The notes: generated from the letters alone by a model not told the origin. Shown: positions 40,829 through 50,256, counted from the first letter of the stretch. The stretch is DNA of 64,000 nucleotides from Flavobacterium sp. (GCF_004211145.1 NZ_SEBS01000030.1:1-64000), one strand, 5' to 3'. A program made the numbers and translations.

Positions 40829-41820
40829 TATGGTGTCTCGGGCGTTTCGTTTTCGATCGCGTCCTTGCGTTTCTTGTCTTTCTTGTTTTTCTCTTTTTGC
40901 TTTTTCTTGTCTTCCTTGCTCATTTCTTTTTCTTCGCCGGGAAGTCGTAAAATGACATCTTCATAATTGCCGTCGAATCGCCATGAAACGCCGACGCCGA
41001 TTTGAAGCACCGACGGCGTGTCCTTCACGTTCGTCCCAAAATTAATGTCAAGCTGCAGGTTCTTCTCCATCAGATACGCCGCGCCCGCACGGAAAATCAA
41101 ATCGCCGTAAACGTCCGATTGCAGCCCTTGGTTTTCCACGAATGCCGACCAGCGATCGTTGAATCCGCGCGTCAACGTGACGACGTAACCAAACGTTTCA
41201 TAAGGTTTCCCGAAATAATCGGCGTAGATATTACTGACCAAGACGTAACGGCCGAGTTGGTTTTGCGTGATCAACATCGCTTTTCCGCTGAAAGCCTTGT
41301 CGTACGTCGGGAAGAATTTCTCCGACAATCCGATGTTTCCGCCCACGTAAACGCCGACCGCAGGAATCAAATTTCTCCATTTGAATTTGTGGTTCGCCCT
41401 CCAGCTATACAGGTTCGGCTTTCGGTCGACATAATTCTTATTGGGATCAAACACGAGATATTTCGCGCCTATGTTGAAGCTTTTGAACGCGCTGTTCGTC
41501 TCGCCTGAAACGCCGATCGCGGGATAATTGTATCGGTCGTACTGATATTGCAATTCGCCTATGAATTCGAGTTGTTCGAAAAACGCCCCGTAGCGGATCG
41601 CAAGTTCGGCATTCACGCCTTTCGTGTCCCAGCCTGCGAGTGCGTGATCCATTTTCACGGCCGTGAATCCCAATTCTCCCTGGATTACGGTTTTCCCGAC
41701 CGAGAACGCCGACATGGATTCGCCCGGGCGGTTGGAGTTGATCACATCGGTGAATTGGGCCGACGCAATTGCCGAAAACGACAACAGAACGAACGAAAAC
41801 AGGGATTTTGATTGGAGCAT
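40828..41820 (-). CDS. outer membrane beta-barrel protein, transporter-like
   Basis: A 330-residue protein with a signal peptide (MLQSKSLFSFVLLSFSAIASAQ). The mature part begins FTDVINSNRPGESMSAFSVG and continues as alternating strands (ELAIRYGAFFEQLEFIGELQ, PAVGVYVGGNIGLSEKF, AYLMEKNLQLDINFGTNVKD, LQIGVGVSWRF), a pattern shared with the phenol-degradation/MetA-like transporter family. The last ~45 residues are a highly charged Lys/Glu tail (KKKQKEKNKKDKKRK), unusual after a barrel and probably periplasmic. The next gene, the GNAT/YghO-like one, overlaps its stop codon, so they form an operon. A lipid-related role is possible but not shown. Confidence 0.85.
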   Translation of the reverse strand: MLQSKSLFSFVLLSFSAIASAQFTDVINSNRPGESMSAFSVGKTVIQGELGFTAVKMDHALAGWDTKGVNAELAIRYGAFFEQLEFIGELQYQYDRYNYPAIGVSGETNSAFKSFNIGAKYLVFDPNKNYVDRKPNLYSWRANHKFKWRNLIPAVGVYVGGNIGLSEKFFPTYDKAFSGKAMLITQNQLGRYVLVSNIYADYFGKPYETFGYVVTLTRGFNDRWSAFVENQGLQSDVYGDLIFRAGAAYLMEKNLQLDINFGTNVKDTPSVLQIGVGVSWRFDGNYEDVILRLPGEEKEMSKEDKKKQKEKNKKDKKRKDAIENETPETP

Positions 41821-41902
41821 AAACTATCTTTTACAGTTTCCCAAAAGTACTATTTTATTATTTATTTATGAGCGAAAATCCTCGCCCGAACGTTGTTATT
41901 CG

Positions 41903-41910
41903 TAATTTTG
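41903..41910 (+). promoter_or_regulatory. -7 box for DUF4834 gene
   Basis: TAATTTTG, an exact TAnnTTTG match, lies 17 bases before ATG 41928. Confidence 0.6.
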
Positions 41911-41927
41911 AAAAAATTATTCTAAAC

Positions 41928-42200
41928 ATGGAAATGGCGTCTTTCAGCAACTTCTTACGAACGCTGGTCTACATCATCGCTTTTTATTACATCTTCAAGT
42001 TTCTTGCAAGGATCTTTTTCCCGATTCTCGTCAAGAAGGCCGTGCAGCACGCCGAGGACAATTTTCGCCAACAATACGGCCAACCGCGTGATACGAATCG
42101 CAAAGCAGACGGCGAAGTCACTTTCGACGCCAATCAGGCCGCACGTTCGCGCGAGACCAAAAAAGTGGGCGAGTACATCGATTACGAGGAAATTGAGTAA
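41928..42200 (+). CDS. DUF4834 family small membrane protein
   Basis: A 90-residue protein. One N-terminal membrane helix (FSNFLRTLVYIIAFYYIFKF) is followed by an amphipathic region (ARIFFPILVKKAVQHAEDNF) and an acidic, disordered C-terminus ending in KKVGEYIDYEEIE. This is the pattern of DUF4834, a Bacteroidota family of unknown role, often next to YfhO genes as here (48-base gap). The start is set by the -7 box at 41903. It may be co-transcribed with the surface-assembly genes that follow. Confidence 0.85.
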   Translation: MEMASFSNFLRTLVYIIAFYYIFKFLARIFFPILVKKAVQHAEDNFRQQYGQPRDTNRKADGEVTFDANQAARSRETKKVGEYIDYEEIE

Positions 42201-42248
42201 GCCGCTCTCGTTGTTTTTGACTATTTTTGGGCTGAATTTTATCCCGTC

Positions 42249-44669
42249 ATGAAGCAACTGAACAGATTTATCCCGCACATTTTGGTGCTTATCGGCTTTG
42301 TCCTTATTTCCCTTATTTATTTTTATCCGGTCCTTCAGGGCAAGAAGATATATCAATCCGACATCGCGCAGTACACCGGGATGGCAAAGGAGCAGAATGA
42401 TTTTCGCGCCGCCGGCAAAGGCGAACCGTATTGGACGAATTCGGCTTTCGGTGGAATGCCGACATACCAACTGGGCGCGAACTACGAGCACGATTACATC
42501 GGGAAACTCGACGATTTGTTGCGCTTTTTGCCTCGTCCCGCCGATTACCTATTTCTATACTTCTTAGGTTTTTACAGTTTGTTGTTGGTTCTCAAGACCG
42601 ATCCGCTCAAGGCATTTTTCGGGGCGTTGGCGTTCGGGTTTTCGACGTATTTGATCGTTATCCTTGGCGTCGGACACAATGCGAAAGCACATGCGATCGC
42701 GTATATGCCGATGGTCGTGGCGGGCGTTTTGCTCGTCTTCAGGCGGAAATACATTTCGGGCGGTTTATTGACGATGGTCGCCGCGGCGCTTGAAATCAAC
42801 GCGAACCACTTCCAGATGACGTATTATTTGTTGTTCCTGCTTTTGGCGATCGTCGTATTTTTCATCTACAAAGCCATCAAATACAAGGAATTCAAACCGT
42901 TGCTGACATCGTTCGGCGTTTTCGCGATTGCGGGAATACTTGCCGTCGGAGTAAATGCCTCGAATTTGCTTGCGACCGCCGAATACACCGATTTCTCGAT
43001 CCGCGGTAAAAGTGAACTCACGTTCAATCCCGACGGCTCGAAAAACACGACCACGGCATCGATGGATTACGATTACATCACCGAATACAGTTACGGCGTC
43101 CTCGAAAGTTTCAACCTGATCGCCCCGAAACTTTTCGGCGGTTCGAACAATGAAACTCTCGATGAAAAAAGCCATATGTATGAATTCATGATCGGCCAGG
43201 GCGTTCCAGAAGCCCAAGCACGCGAAGGTTTGCAAGGCATGCCGACATATTGGGGCGACCAGCCTATCGTTGCGGCTCCGGCCTACATAGGCGCGGTCGT
43301 ATTTTTCCTGGCGATCCTGGCTTTCTTCATCGATAAGCGCAGAATAAAATACGCATTCCTGGCCGGTGCGCTGATTTCGTTGTTCCTTTCTTGGGGCAAG
43401 AATTTCCCGTTACTGACCGATTTCTTTATCCATTATGTGCCATTATACGACAAGTTCCGGGCAGTTTCGTCGATCCAGGTCGTACTCGAGTTGTGCGTTC
43501 CGGTGCTCGCGATCATGGGCTTGCAATCGTTTTTTGCCGCCGATAACGACGAGCGTAAGAAACCGTTGTTGAAAGCGGCGGGCACGTTCTTCGGAATTAT
43601 TGCCATACTCGTTTTGTTCAAGGGACAATTCAGTTTCGCGGGCGGAAGCGACGCGGCGATGCTAAAAAATTACGGGCCCGAATTCGTCGATGCTCTAAAA
43701 GCCGATCGCAAAAGCATGTATTGGGCTGATTTGCTGCGCTCGGCATTTTTGGTCTTGCTCGCGGCCGGCGCACTGTGGCTGCTCTATAAGAACAAAATCG
43801 CACAGAAAACCGCGTTGATTATCGTCGGGATCGTGATGATCGGGGATTTGTTCTTCATCGACAAGAATTATGTGGATGGAGATGATTTCGTGGATGCGCG
43901 TGCCGTCGATGTTCCGTTCGAGCCGTCTCCGTCGGATCAATTCATCTTGAAAGACACGAGCCATTACCGCGTGTTCGAGATCAATGCGATCCACAATGCG
44001 AGAACGTCTTATTTCCATAAATCGCTTTCGGGTTACAGCGCCGTTCGTCCACGCAGGATGGAAAACTTACTGGAATATCAGATCGCTAAAAACAATCTTG
44101 AAGTGCTGAATTTGCTCAATACGAAATATGTGATCCAAGTCGATGAGAAAGGCGAGGAGTTCCCGATTCCGAATCCGGAGGCGAATGGAAACGCGTGGTT
44201 CGTAAAATCGACCAGAACCGTTACGACTGCCGATGCCGAGATGAAAGCGCTCGACAAGATCGATTCGAAAAACGAGGCCGTCATATTCAAAGATCCGTCC
44301 ATGAAAGGCGTCGGCGTTCCGGCTACGTTTGCAAAAGACAGCGCAGCTACGATCACGGTCGAAAAATACGAACCGAATTACCTCAAATACCAAAGTAATA
44401 ATGCGAACGATGGTTTCGCCGTATTTTCGGAAATCTATTACCCGAAAGGTTGGAAGGCGACGATTGACGGCAAAGACGCCACGATCTATCGCGCCGATTA
44501 CACATTGCGCGCACTCCAGGTTCCGGCCGGTAAACACACGATCGAGTTCAAATTCGAGCCTCAGGTCGTGAAAACCGGAGGCACGATCGCGCTCGCAAGT
44601 TCCATAATTATGGCACTGCTCGCGGCGGGCGGAATTTATTACGAAAGAAAAAAGAACACCGAAATCTAA
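42249..44669 (+). CDS. YfhO-family multi-span membrane protein
   Basis: An 806-residue integral membrane protein. About 13 hydrophobic segments run from residue 10 to 560 and one lies at the C-terminus (GGTIALASSIIMALLAAGGIYY). Landmarks are YFYPVLQGKKIYQSDIAQY near the N-terminus, YWTNSAFGGMPTYQLG (GGMPT is the conserved motif after the first helix) and GHNAKAHAIAYMPMVVAG. A periplasmic beta domain follows near 650-770 (PKGWKATIDGKDATIYRADY). YfhO resembles GT-C fold glycosyltransferases and is linked to lipoteichoic acid or surface glycan modification. The following genes (glycosyltransferase, flippase) begin immediately, so this is an operon for cell-surface polysaccharide or glycolipid assembly. 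Confidence 0.93.
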   Translation: MKQLNRFIPHILVLIGFVLISLIYFYPVLQGKKIYQSDIAQYTGMAKEQNDFRAAGKGEPYWTNSAFGGMPTYQLGANYEHDYIGKLDDLLRFLPRPADYLFLYFLGFYSLLLVLKTDPLKAFFGALAFGFSTYLIVILGVGHNAKAHAIAYMPMVVAGVLLVFRRKYISGGLLTMVAAALEINANHFQMTYYLLFLLLAIVVFFIYKAIKYKEFKPLLTSFGVFAIAGILAVGVNASNLLATAEYTDFSIRGKSELTFNPDGSKNTTTASMDYDYITEYSYGVLESFNLIAPKLFGGSNNETLDEKSHMYEFMIGQGVPEAQAREGLQGMPTYWGDQPIVAAPAYIGAVVFFLAILAFFIDKRRIKYAFLAGALISLFLSWGKNFPLLTDFFIHYVPLYDKFRAVSSIQVVLELCVPVLAIMGLQSFFAADNDERKKPLLKAAGTFFGIIAILVLFKGQFSFAGGSDAAMLKNYGPEFVDALKADRKSMYWADLLRSAFLVLLAAGALWLLYKNKIAQKTALIIVGIVMIGDLFFIDKNYVDGDDFVDARAVDVPFEPSPSDQFILKDTSHYRVFEINAIHNARTSYFHKSLSGYSAVRPRRMENLLEYQIAKNNLEVLNLLNTKYVIQVDEKGEEFPIPNPEANGNAWFVKSTRTVTTADAEMKALDKIDSKNEAVIFKDPSMKGVGVPATFAKDSAATITVEKYEPNYLKYQSNNANDGFAVFSEIYYPKGWKATIDGKDATIYRADYTLRALQVPAGKHTIEFKFEPQVVKTGGTIALASSIIMALLAAGGIYYERKKNTEI

Positions 44670-45947
44670 TTGAAAAAGGTACTCATCATAACGTATTATT
44701 GGCCACCGGCCGGCGGTCCGGGCGTGCAACGCTGGCTGAAATTCGTGAAGTACCTTCCTGAATTCGGCATCGAGCCAATCGTCTACATCCCTGAGAATCC
44801 AACGTATCCGATCGTCGATGAAGCGCTTTTGGAAGACGTTTCCCCAAACGTTACGATCCTTAAAAAAAAGGTATTCGAGCCCTATGCGATTGCGGGCATG
44901 TTATCGAAAAACAAGGTAAAGAAAATGAGCGCGGGGATTATCCCGAACAGCAAAAAGCAAAGTTTTGCCGAGAAGATCGCGCTCTGGATCCGCGGCAATC
45001 TTTTTATTCCCGATGCGCGTGTATTTTGGGTAAATCCATCGGTGCGCTATCTTTCGAAATACATCGTCGAAAACGGCATCGACACGATCATCACGACCGG
45101 TCCGCCGCACAGCCTGCATCTCATCGGGCGCAAATTGAAGAAGAAACTCAACGTGAAATGGTTCGCCGATTTTCGCGATCCGTGGACGACGATCGGTTAT
45201 CAAAAAGACTTGAAGCTTACGTTATTTTCAGAAGGCCTGCACAAAAAAATGGAGCGCAAGGTGCTGACATCGGCCGACCATATCATTGTTACCAGCGAAA
45301 CCACGAAACGCGATTTCTCGGCCATTACGCGAAAGCCTATCGAGGTGATCACGAACGGTTTCGACAACGAGAAGTTCGCGCCCATGCCGCTTGACGACAA
45401 ATTTTCGTTGGCGCACATCGGTTCGTTGCTGTCCGAACGAAATCCTGTGTTCCTGTGGCATGTCCTGACCGAACTCATCGATGAAATCCCGGGGTTTTCG
45501 GAGCATTTCGAATTGAAGCTCATCGGTACGTTAAGTCCCGAAGTTCTCGAATCGATCCATATATATCGACTGGACGAATTCGTGAACAATCCGGGTTACA
45601 TTCCACATTCGCAGGCGATCGCGCAACAACGAAGTTCGCAGGTTTTGTTGCTTATCGAAATCAATTCGCTGCATTCCAAAAGCATCATTCCCGGGAAATT
45701 GTTCGAGTACATGGTTTCGGGCCGTCCGATAATTGCGATCGGTCCAAACGGTTCCGATTTCGCCCACATCATTACCGAAACCAACACAGGCGTTTTCATC
45801 GACTACGGCGGCAAGGAAAAACTCAAGGAAACGATTCTTTCGTATTATGAAACATTTCTCGAAGGAAACCTGAAAGCGGAACCTATCGGCCTGCAGAGAT
45901 TTTCACGCCACGATCTTACTCAAAAACTCGCGCAACTGCTGCAATAA
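44670..45947 (+). CDS. glycosyltransferase, GT4-like
   Basis: A 425-residue cytosolic GT-B enzyme. N-terminal domain: KVLIITYYWPPAGGPGVQRW, FRDPWTT. C-terminal donor-binding domain: VTSETTKRDF, ITNGFDNEKF, LAHIGSLLSERNP, KLFEYMVSGRPIIAIGPNGS with the conserved E-x7-E-like region. It would transfer a sugar from a nucleotide donor onto a surface glycan. The only available start is TTG at 44670, directly after the yfhO-like stop codon (TAATTG), indicating translational coupling. The gene after it begins two bases past the stop. Confidence 0.92.
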   Translation: MKKVLIITYYWPPAGGPGVQRWLKFVKYLPEFGIEPIVYIPENPTYPIVDEALLEDVSPNVTILKKKVFEPYAIAGMLSKNKVKKMSAGIIPNSKKQSFAEKIALWIRGNLFIPDARVFWVNPSVRYLSKYIVENGIDTIITTGPPHSLHLIGRKLKKKLNVKWFADFRDPWTTIGYQKDLKLTLFSEGLHKKMERKVLTSADHIIVTSETTKRDFSAITRKPIEVITNGFDNEKFAPMPLDDKFSLAHIGSLLSERNPVFLWHVLTELIDEIPGFSEHFELKLIGTLSPEVLESIHIYRLDEFVNNPGYIPHSQAIAQQRSSQVLLLIEINSLHSKSIIPGKLFEYMVSGRPIIAIGPNGSDFAHIITETNTGVFIDYGGKEKLKETILSYYETFLEGNLKAEPIGLQRFSRHDLTQKLAQLLQ

Positions 45948-45948
45948 T

Positions 45949-47415
45949 ATGGGAATCGTCATCAACCAATCGATACGGAATACGGTCATCACCTACATTG
46001 GTTTTGGGATCGGCGCGGCGAATACGCTGTTCATGTATCCGCATTTTTTGGGTAAGACGTTTTATGGTTTGACGGGATTCTTGCTGTCGTCGGCGAATAT
46101 CATCATGCCGTTGATGGCGTTCGGCGTCCACAATACGTTGGTCAAATTCTTTTCGGAGTACAAGACCGAAGATGAGAAAAACCGTTTCCTGACGTACATT
46201 TTACTGCTGCCGTTGCTGTTCATGGTTCCGCTTACGATCGTCGGTCTTTTAGCGTACGACGAAATCGCGGGAATCTGGTCGAAGGAAAACCCAATCATCC
46301 ACGAATATTTCTGGCAAATTCCTGTAATCGGCATCTGCATGGGCTATTTCGAGATTTTTTACGCTTGGGTAAAAGTGCATCTGCAATCGGTTTTCGGGAG
46401 TTTTACGAAGGAAGTCTTGCTGCGGATTTTTATCACGATCGCTTTGTTTGCGGTATATTTCAAGGTGTTGTCGCCCGAAGAGTTCATCACGGCCACGATG
46501 TTCATTTACCTTTTGATTACGTTCGTGATGTTGTATTACGCGATGAAAGTCCGTGCGTTCAAAGTCGATTTGCGTTTCCCCGACAATAGAAAAGCGGTGT
46601 TCCGATATTCGATTTTCATCATTCTATCAGGCAGTATCGCCAATATGTTGCTCGACATCGACAAGAACATGATCGCGTACTATATGCATTTGGACAATAT
46701 CGCGATCTACAGTGTGGCGATTTTCATTGCGACCGTGATTTCGGTTCCGAGCCGCGCCATGCACCAAATCACGTATCCGATTACCGCGAAACTCATGTCG
46801 CAAAACAAGATGGACGAGCTCAACGACCTGTACAAAAAGACTTCGATCACGCTGCAGATTGCGGGAGGTTTGGTGCTCGTCGGGATTCTGGTCAACATCA
46901 AACAGCTTTATCTGTTGTTGCCCGAATCGTATAGCGGTGGGATTTTCGTGGTGTTCGTAATCGGACTATCGAAGTATTTCGACTTGATTCTCGGAAACAA
47001 CAATGCGATCATCTTCAACTCGAAATATTATCGCGCCGTGCTGGTCCTGGGCGTGTTGCTCGCAGCTACGATGATTGGATTGAACCGATATTTCATCCCC
47101 GAAATGGGAATCGACGGAGCCGCGATCGCGACATTGATCTCGATCACGCTTTACAGTCTGGCGAAGTTGATGTTCGTGGTTTTCAGGATGAAGTTGTATC
47201 CGTTTACCGTGCAGACGCTGTATTCGTTTGGGATTTTGGGCGTGACGTTCGTGTTGTTTTACTTCTGGGAATTTCCATTTCATCCGATACCGAATATCAT
47301 TTTGAAGTCGATTCTGGTCGGCACTTTTTTTACTGCGGTAAATTATTGGCTTAGGATTTCGCCCGAAGTCAATCTGGTTATTGAGAAGGCGTTTTCGTTG
47401 TTGAGGAGAAAATAG
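45949..47415 (+). CDS. oligosaccharide flippase, MOP/Wzx-like
   Basis: A 488-residue polytopic membrane protein with about 14 hydrophobic segments. It starts GIVINQSIRNTVITYIGFGI, continues KTFYGLTGFLLSSANIIMPL, and has later segments such as FVIGLSKYFDLILGNNNAII and FFTAVNYWLRISPEVN. Length and topology are those of the MOP flippases that move undecaprenyl-linked oligosaccharides across the inner membrane. It is third in the operon after the YfhO-like and glycosyltransferase genes, which fits a polysaccharide-assembly role. The substrate is unknown. Confidence 0.9.
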   Translation: MGIVINQSIRNTVITYIGFGIGAANTLFMYPHFLGKTFYGLTGFLLSSANIIMPLMAFGVHNTLVKFFSEYKTEDEKNRFLTYILLLPLLFMVPLTIVGLLAYDEIAGIWSKENPIIHEYFWQIPVIGICMGYFEIFYAWVKVHLQSVFGSFTKEVLLRIFITIALFAVYFKVLSPEEFITATMFIYLLITFVMLYYAMKVRAFKVDLRFPDNRKAVFRYSIFIILSGSIANMLLDIDKNMIAYYMHLDNIAIYSVAIFIATVISVPSRAMHQITYPITAKLMSQNKMDELNDLYKKTSITLQIAGGLVLVGILVNIKQLYLLLPESYSGGIFVVFVIGLSKYFDLILGNNNAIIFNSKYYRAVLVLGVLLAATMIGLNRYFIPEMGIDGAAIATLISITLYSLAKLMFVVFRMKLYPFTVQTLYSFGILGVTFVLFYFWEFPFHPIPNIILKSILVGTFFTAVNYWLRISPEVNLVIEKAFSLLRRK

Positions 47416-47547
47416 TTTGTTCGAATACTGAGAAATTTTGGAACGATTTTCCGAACCGTTCTTTAGACAACGTAACACGTAACGTTTGGTCGAATCAGCG
47501 TGTTTTTCCGAACGAAAAATCCAAACTATCTCAATTGTTTTAGGGGT

Positions 47548-47578
47548 AAAAAAAAATCCCCGGAATCACTTCCGAGGA
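47548..47578 (-). terminator. rho-independent terminator of the 47610 gene
   Basis: On the minus strand TCCTCGGAA and TTCCGGGGA form a 9-bp stem (one G-U) with a GTGA loop, followed by nine T. It lies about 30 bases after the stop. Confidence 0.8.
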
Positions 47579-47609
47579 CTTCACAAACCAACCAATCTAA
47601 ACTACACTA

Positions 47610-48245
47610 CTATTTTTTGACTTGCGTCTTGTTTTCAATCTTGTCTTTCGTGCCGTCGGCCTTGTAATAGTAATAATCTTCGTCATCACTATCGTTGTCG
47701 TATGAACCGCCTTGGTACTGACCGCCGTTGTTGTGCGGTTGGTAACTCCAAGAGCTTCCGTTTACCTGGCCTGTCGTTCCGATGATTCGGCCCCAGCGGT
47801 CATATTGGATACGCAATCCACCAATTTGGCTCAACGCGAAACGGTTGTAACTCATATAAACCGAACCGATTCTCTTGATGCGGCCGTAAGCATCATAATT
47901 CATGAACGTGTTCCCGATGCGTCGGATGCGACCTTGTGCGTCGTGCTCGATGCGGACTCCACCGTAGTTATCTTGTCCAGGGGCGCCATAAGTCGTATTG
48001 ACTGTGTTGCGGCGACCTTTGTAGTAATACGTCGTCGTCTGGTTTTGGGTTGGGACGGTGTTGAAATCGAACTGACCGTCGGCGAAAACAAAGAACTCAA
48101 TGCCTCTTTCGCGGAACACGATTGGTTCTGCATCGGCGATGGCTACCGGATTGTGGTTCGCTTCAAGAGAAATCATTTTCTCTGAGGCCTTCACTGAGCT
48201 TCCGATAAAGAAGACAGCGGTTACGAAAAGGGTAATTTTTTTCAT
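47610..48245 (-). CDS. secreted YGRI/RI-repeat protein of unknown function
   Basis: A 211-residue exported protein (an ATG three codons upstream is also possible). The signal peptide is MKKITLFVTAVFFIGSSVKA. After a unique region (EPIVFRERGIEFFVFADGQF) comes a short tandem motif: RIEHDAQGRIRRIGNTFMNY, DAYGRIKRIGSVYMSY, RIQYDRWGRIIG, i.e. D-x-x-GRI-x-x-IG-x-x-x-M-x-Y, like cell-wall or Rhs/YD-type repeat strands. The C-terminus is rich in Gly/Asn and then Asp/Tyr (YDNDSDDEDYYYYKADG), ending in Lys-rich residues. I do not recognise a function; periplasmic or surface location is likely. Confidence 0.85.
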   Translation of the reverse strand: MKKITLFVTAVFFIGSSVKASEKMISLEANHNPVAIADAEPIVFRERGIEFFVFADGQFDFNTVPTQNQTTTYYYKGRRNTVNTTYGAPGQDNYGGVRIEHDAQGRIRRIGNTFMNYDAYGRIKRIGSVYMSYNRFALSQIGGLRIQYDRWGRIIGTTGQVNGSSWSYQPHNNGGQYQGGSYDNDSDDEDYYYYKADGTKDKIENKTQVKK

Positions 48246-48493
48246 GATCTTCAATCTTTGTGATTTGCCTACTCATTCGCTTTTCGGCTTTCGCGATCTG
48301 GTTGTTTTCTCAGATGTTTGACGCATTTCAAGTTGCGTGCCAAAAAAAATGCATGCGGTTTGAGTTATCCGTCGACAATCGGTTAAAAACGTTTGTAATC
48401 GTTTGTTTTTCAGAAAAATATCTAATCATAAAAAAATATTTTGAATCCTGATGTTTTAGTATATTCGCGTCGCAAACTACTATTACGACTACT

Positions 48494-49681
48494 ATGCCCC
48501 GATTACTCCGAATTGTTCCTGCAGCGCTTGTCTTGCTGTTTTCAGGATTCGTGAACGCCCAGGCTTTCATTCCCAACTACAACGCCGTCGTGCAACAATG
48601 TTCCCAATCGAACATATTGACTTCGCTTACCGAATTTCAAAGTTTCGGAATTAAATACCGTGGAACGATCGCTCAGGCGAATGCGTTGAACTGGCTCAAA
48701 AATAAATACTTGAGTTACGGCTACACGGTTTCGCAAATGGTCGAGGATCCGTTTACGTATAGCGGCTCGACTTGCAAGAATTTGGTCGTCACTAAAATCG
48801 GGACCACGTATCCGAACACTTTCGTGATCATCGATGGCCATTATGATACTGTAAACGGCCCGGGAACGAACGACAATGGCAGCGGAACTGCCGTAATTCT
48901 TGAGATTGCACGTCTATTGAAAAACGTTCCGACGGAATACTCGATCAAGTTCATACACTTCGCAGGAGAAGAAGACGGTCTCATCGGCAGCGAACATTAT
49001 GTGAATAATGTGGTGAACGCGACAACTCCTAAGATGGACATCCGATTGTTGCTGAACCTCGACCAGGTCGGGGGCGTCGCCGGAGAAACCAATAACACGA
49101 TTACCTGCGAGCGCGACCAAAGCAATAGTCCGAGCACAAATAACGCGGCTTCTGATGTCATGACGACCCAACTTGCGAACTGCATGGAATTGTATTCGGT
49201 GCTTGAAACGAATATCTCATTCGCCTATGCTTCCGATTATATACCGTTTGAAGACAACGGTGAAATCATCACGGGCCTGTATGAAACCAACGAATCGCCT
49301 TTTCCGCATACGGCCAATGACGTGCTCGCGAATATGGATCCGACGTTCGTTTATAACGTCGCGCAAGGTACGATCGGAGCGGCTTTGCACTTCGCCGTTG
49401 CGTGCCCGACTTGTAATCTCGCAACGGAATCGGTTACGGTCGACGCTGGCCTTTCAGTATATCCGAACCCTGCAAACAACGTGCTTTTCATCAATAAAGG
49501 TCAACTGAACGACTATTCGTATAAGCTCGTGAATGTGCTGGGGCAAACCGTCGCATCCAAAAATTTTAGCCAACCGCAACCTGAAGAACAACTCCCCGTC
49601 GGCAGTTTTGAAAAAGGACTTTACGTTTTGGTTGTAGAGTCGCACGGAAAAACGATCACGAAGAAAATAGTGCTTCAGTAA
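48494..49681 (+). CDS. M28-family metallopeptidase with T9SS type A signal
   Basis: A 395-residue secreted zinc aminopeptidase. The signal peptide is MPRLLRIVPAALVLLFSGFVNA. The peptidase domain (about 80-305) shows IDGHYDTVNGPGTNDNGSGT (zinc His and bridging Asp), FAGEEDGLIGS (catalytic Glu and zinc Glu), LNLDQVGG with an Asp, and NESPFPHTANDVL with the last zinc His. The C-terminal ~75 residues (LSVYPNPANNVLFINKG, YKLVNVLGQTVASK, LPVGSFEKGLYVLVVESHGK, TITKKIVLQ) are a type A sorting domain. It probably releases amino acids from peptides outside the cell. A degenerate -7 box TATATTCG lies upstream. Confidence 0.95.
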   Translation: MPRLLRIVPAALVLLFSGFVNAQAFIPNYNAVVQQCSQSNILTSLTEFQSFGIKYRGTIAQANALNWLKNKYLSYGYTVSQMVEDPFTYSGSTCKNLVVTKIGTTYPNTFVIIDGHYDTVNGPGTNDNGSGTAVILEIARLLKNVPTEYSIKFIHFAGEEDGLIGSEHYVNNVVNATTPKMDIRLLLNLDQVGGVAGETNNTITCERDQSNSPSTNNAASDVMTTQLANCMELYSVLETNISFAYASDYIPFEDNGEIITGLYETNESPFPHTANDVLANMDPTFVYNVAQGTIGAALHFAVACPTCNLATESVTVDAGLSVYPNPANNVLFINKGQLNDYSYKLVNVLGQTVASKNFSQPQPEEQLPVGSFEKGLYVLVVESHGKTITKKIVLQ

Positions 49682-49773
49682 AAGTAGCACAATCGTAAAA
49701 AGGCTTTCTCACGGAGGCTTTTTTTGTGCCTCGTTGTTGCGTAACTTTAAGCGAAATAATTAAATCTCGCATC

Positions 49774-50256
49774 ATGGGCAAAAAGAAGAACAACCAAAGT
49801 GTTTTCGAAATATTCGCATCTAAAGTCACAAAAGCTACAGGAAGTACGGGCGCGTTTTTGGTCGCGTTCGCCGTGGTGATCGTTTGGGCGGTCACCGGGC
49901 CTGTTTTCAATTACTCTGAAACCTGGCAACTCGTGATCAACACCGGAACTACGATCGTCACGTTCCTGATGGTCTTCCTGATCCAGAAGTCGCAGAATAA
50001 AGATTCGATGGCGATTCAAATCAAACTCAATGAACTCGTCGCATCCCACGAATTTGCGAGCAACCGATTGATCGATGTCGAGGATTTATCGGAAAGGGAA
50101 CTGCAAACGATCCACAATTACTATATGAAATTGAGCCATTTGTGCAAAAATGAGGATTCGCTTTTTCAGACGCATTCGATTGAAGAGGCTGAGGAAATCC
50201 ATGAGATCAAACATAAGAAGCGCAAGAAACTCAAAACCGATTCGGGTAAACTTTGA
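49774..50256 (+). CDS. low-affinity iron permease family protein
   Basis: A 160-residue membrane protein. The pattern SVFEIFASKVTKATGSTGAF, then LVAFAVVIVWAVTGPVFNYS and TWQLVINTGTTIVTFLMVFL with IQKSQNKDSMAIQIKLNELV, is the signature of the low-affinity iron permease family (two membrane helices and a cytoplasmic helical tail). The tail is highly charged and ends in KHKKRKKLKTDSGKL. The ion specificity of bacterial members has not been established; the name follows a fungal homolog. The start at 49774 (MGKKKNN) is chosen over an upstream ATG, because it gives the usual short basic N-terminus. Monocistronic. Confidence 0.88.
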   Translation: MGKKKNNQSVFEIFASKVTKATGSTGAFLVAFAVVIVWAVTGPVFNYSETWQLVINTGTTIVTFLMVFLIQKSQNKDSMAIQIKLNELVASHEFASNRLIDVEDLSERELQTIHNYYMKLSHLCKNEDSLFQTHSIEEAEEIHEIKHKKRKKLKTDSGKL

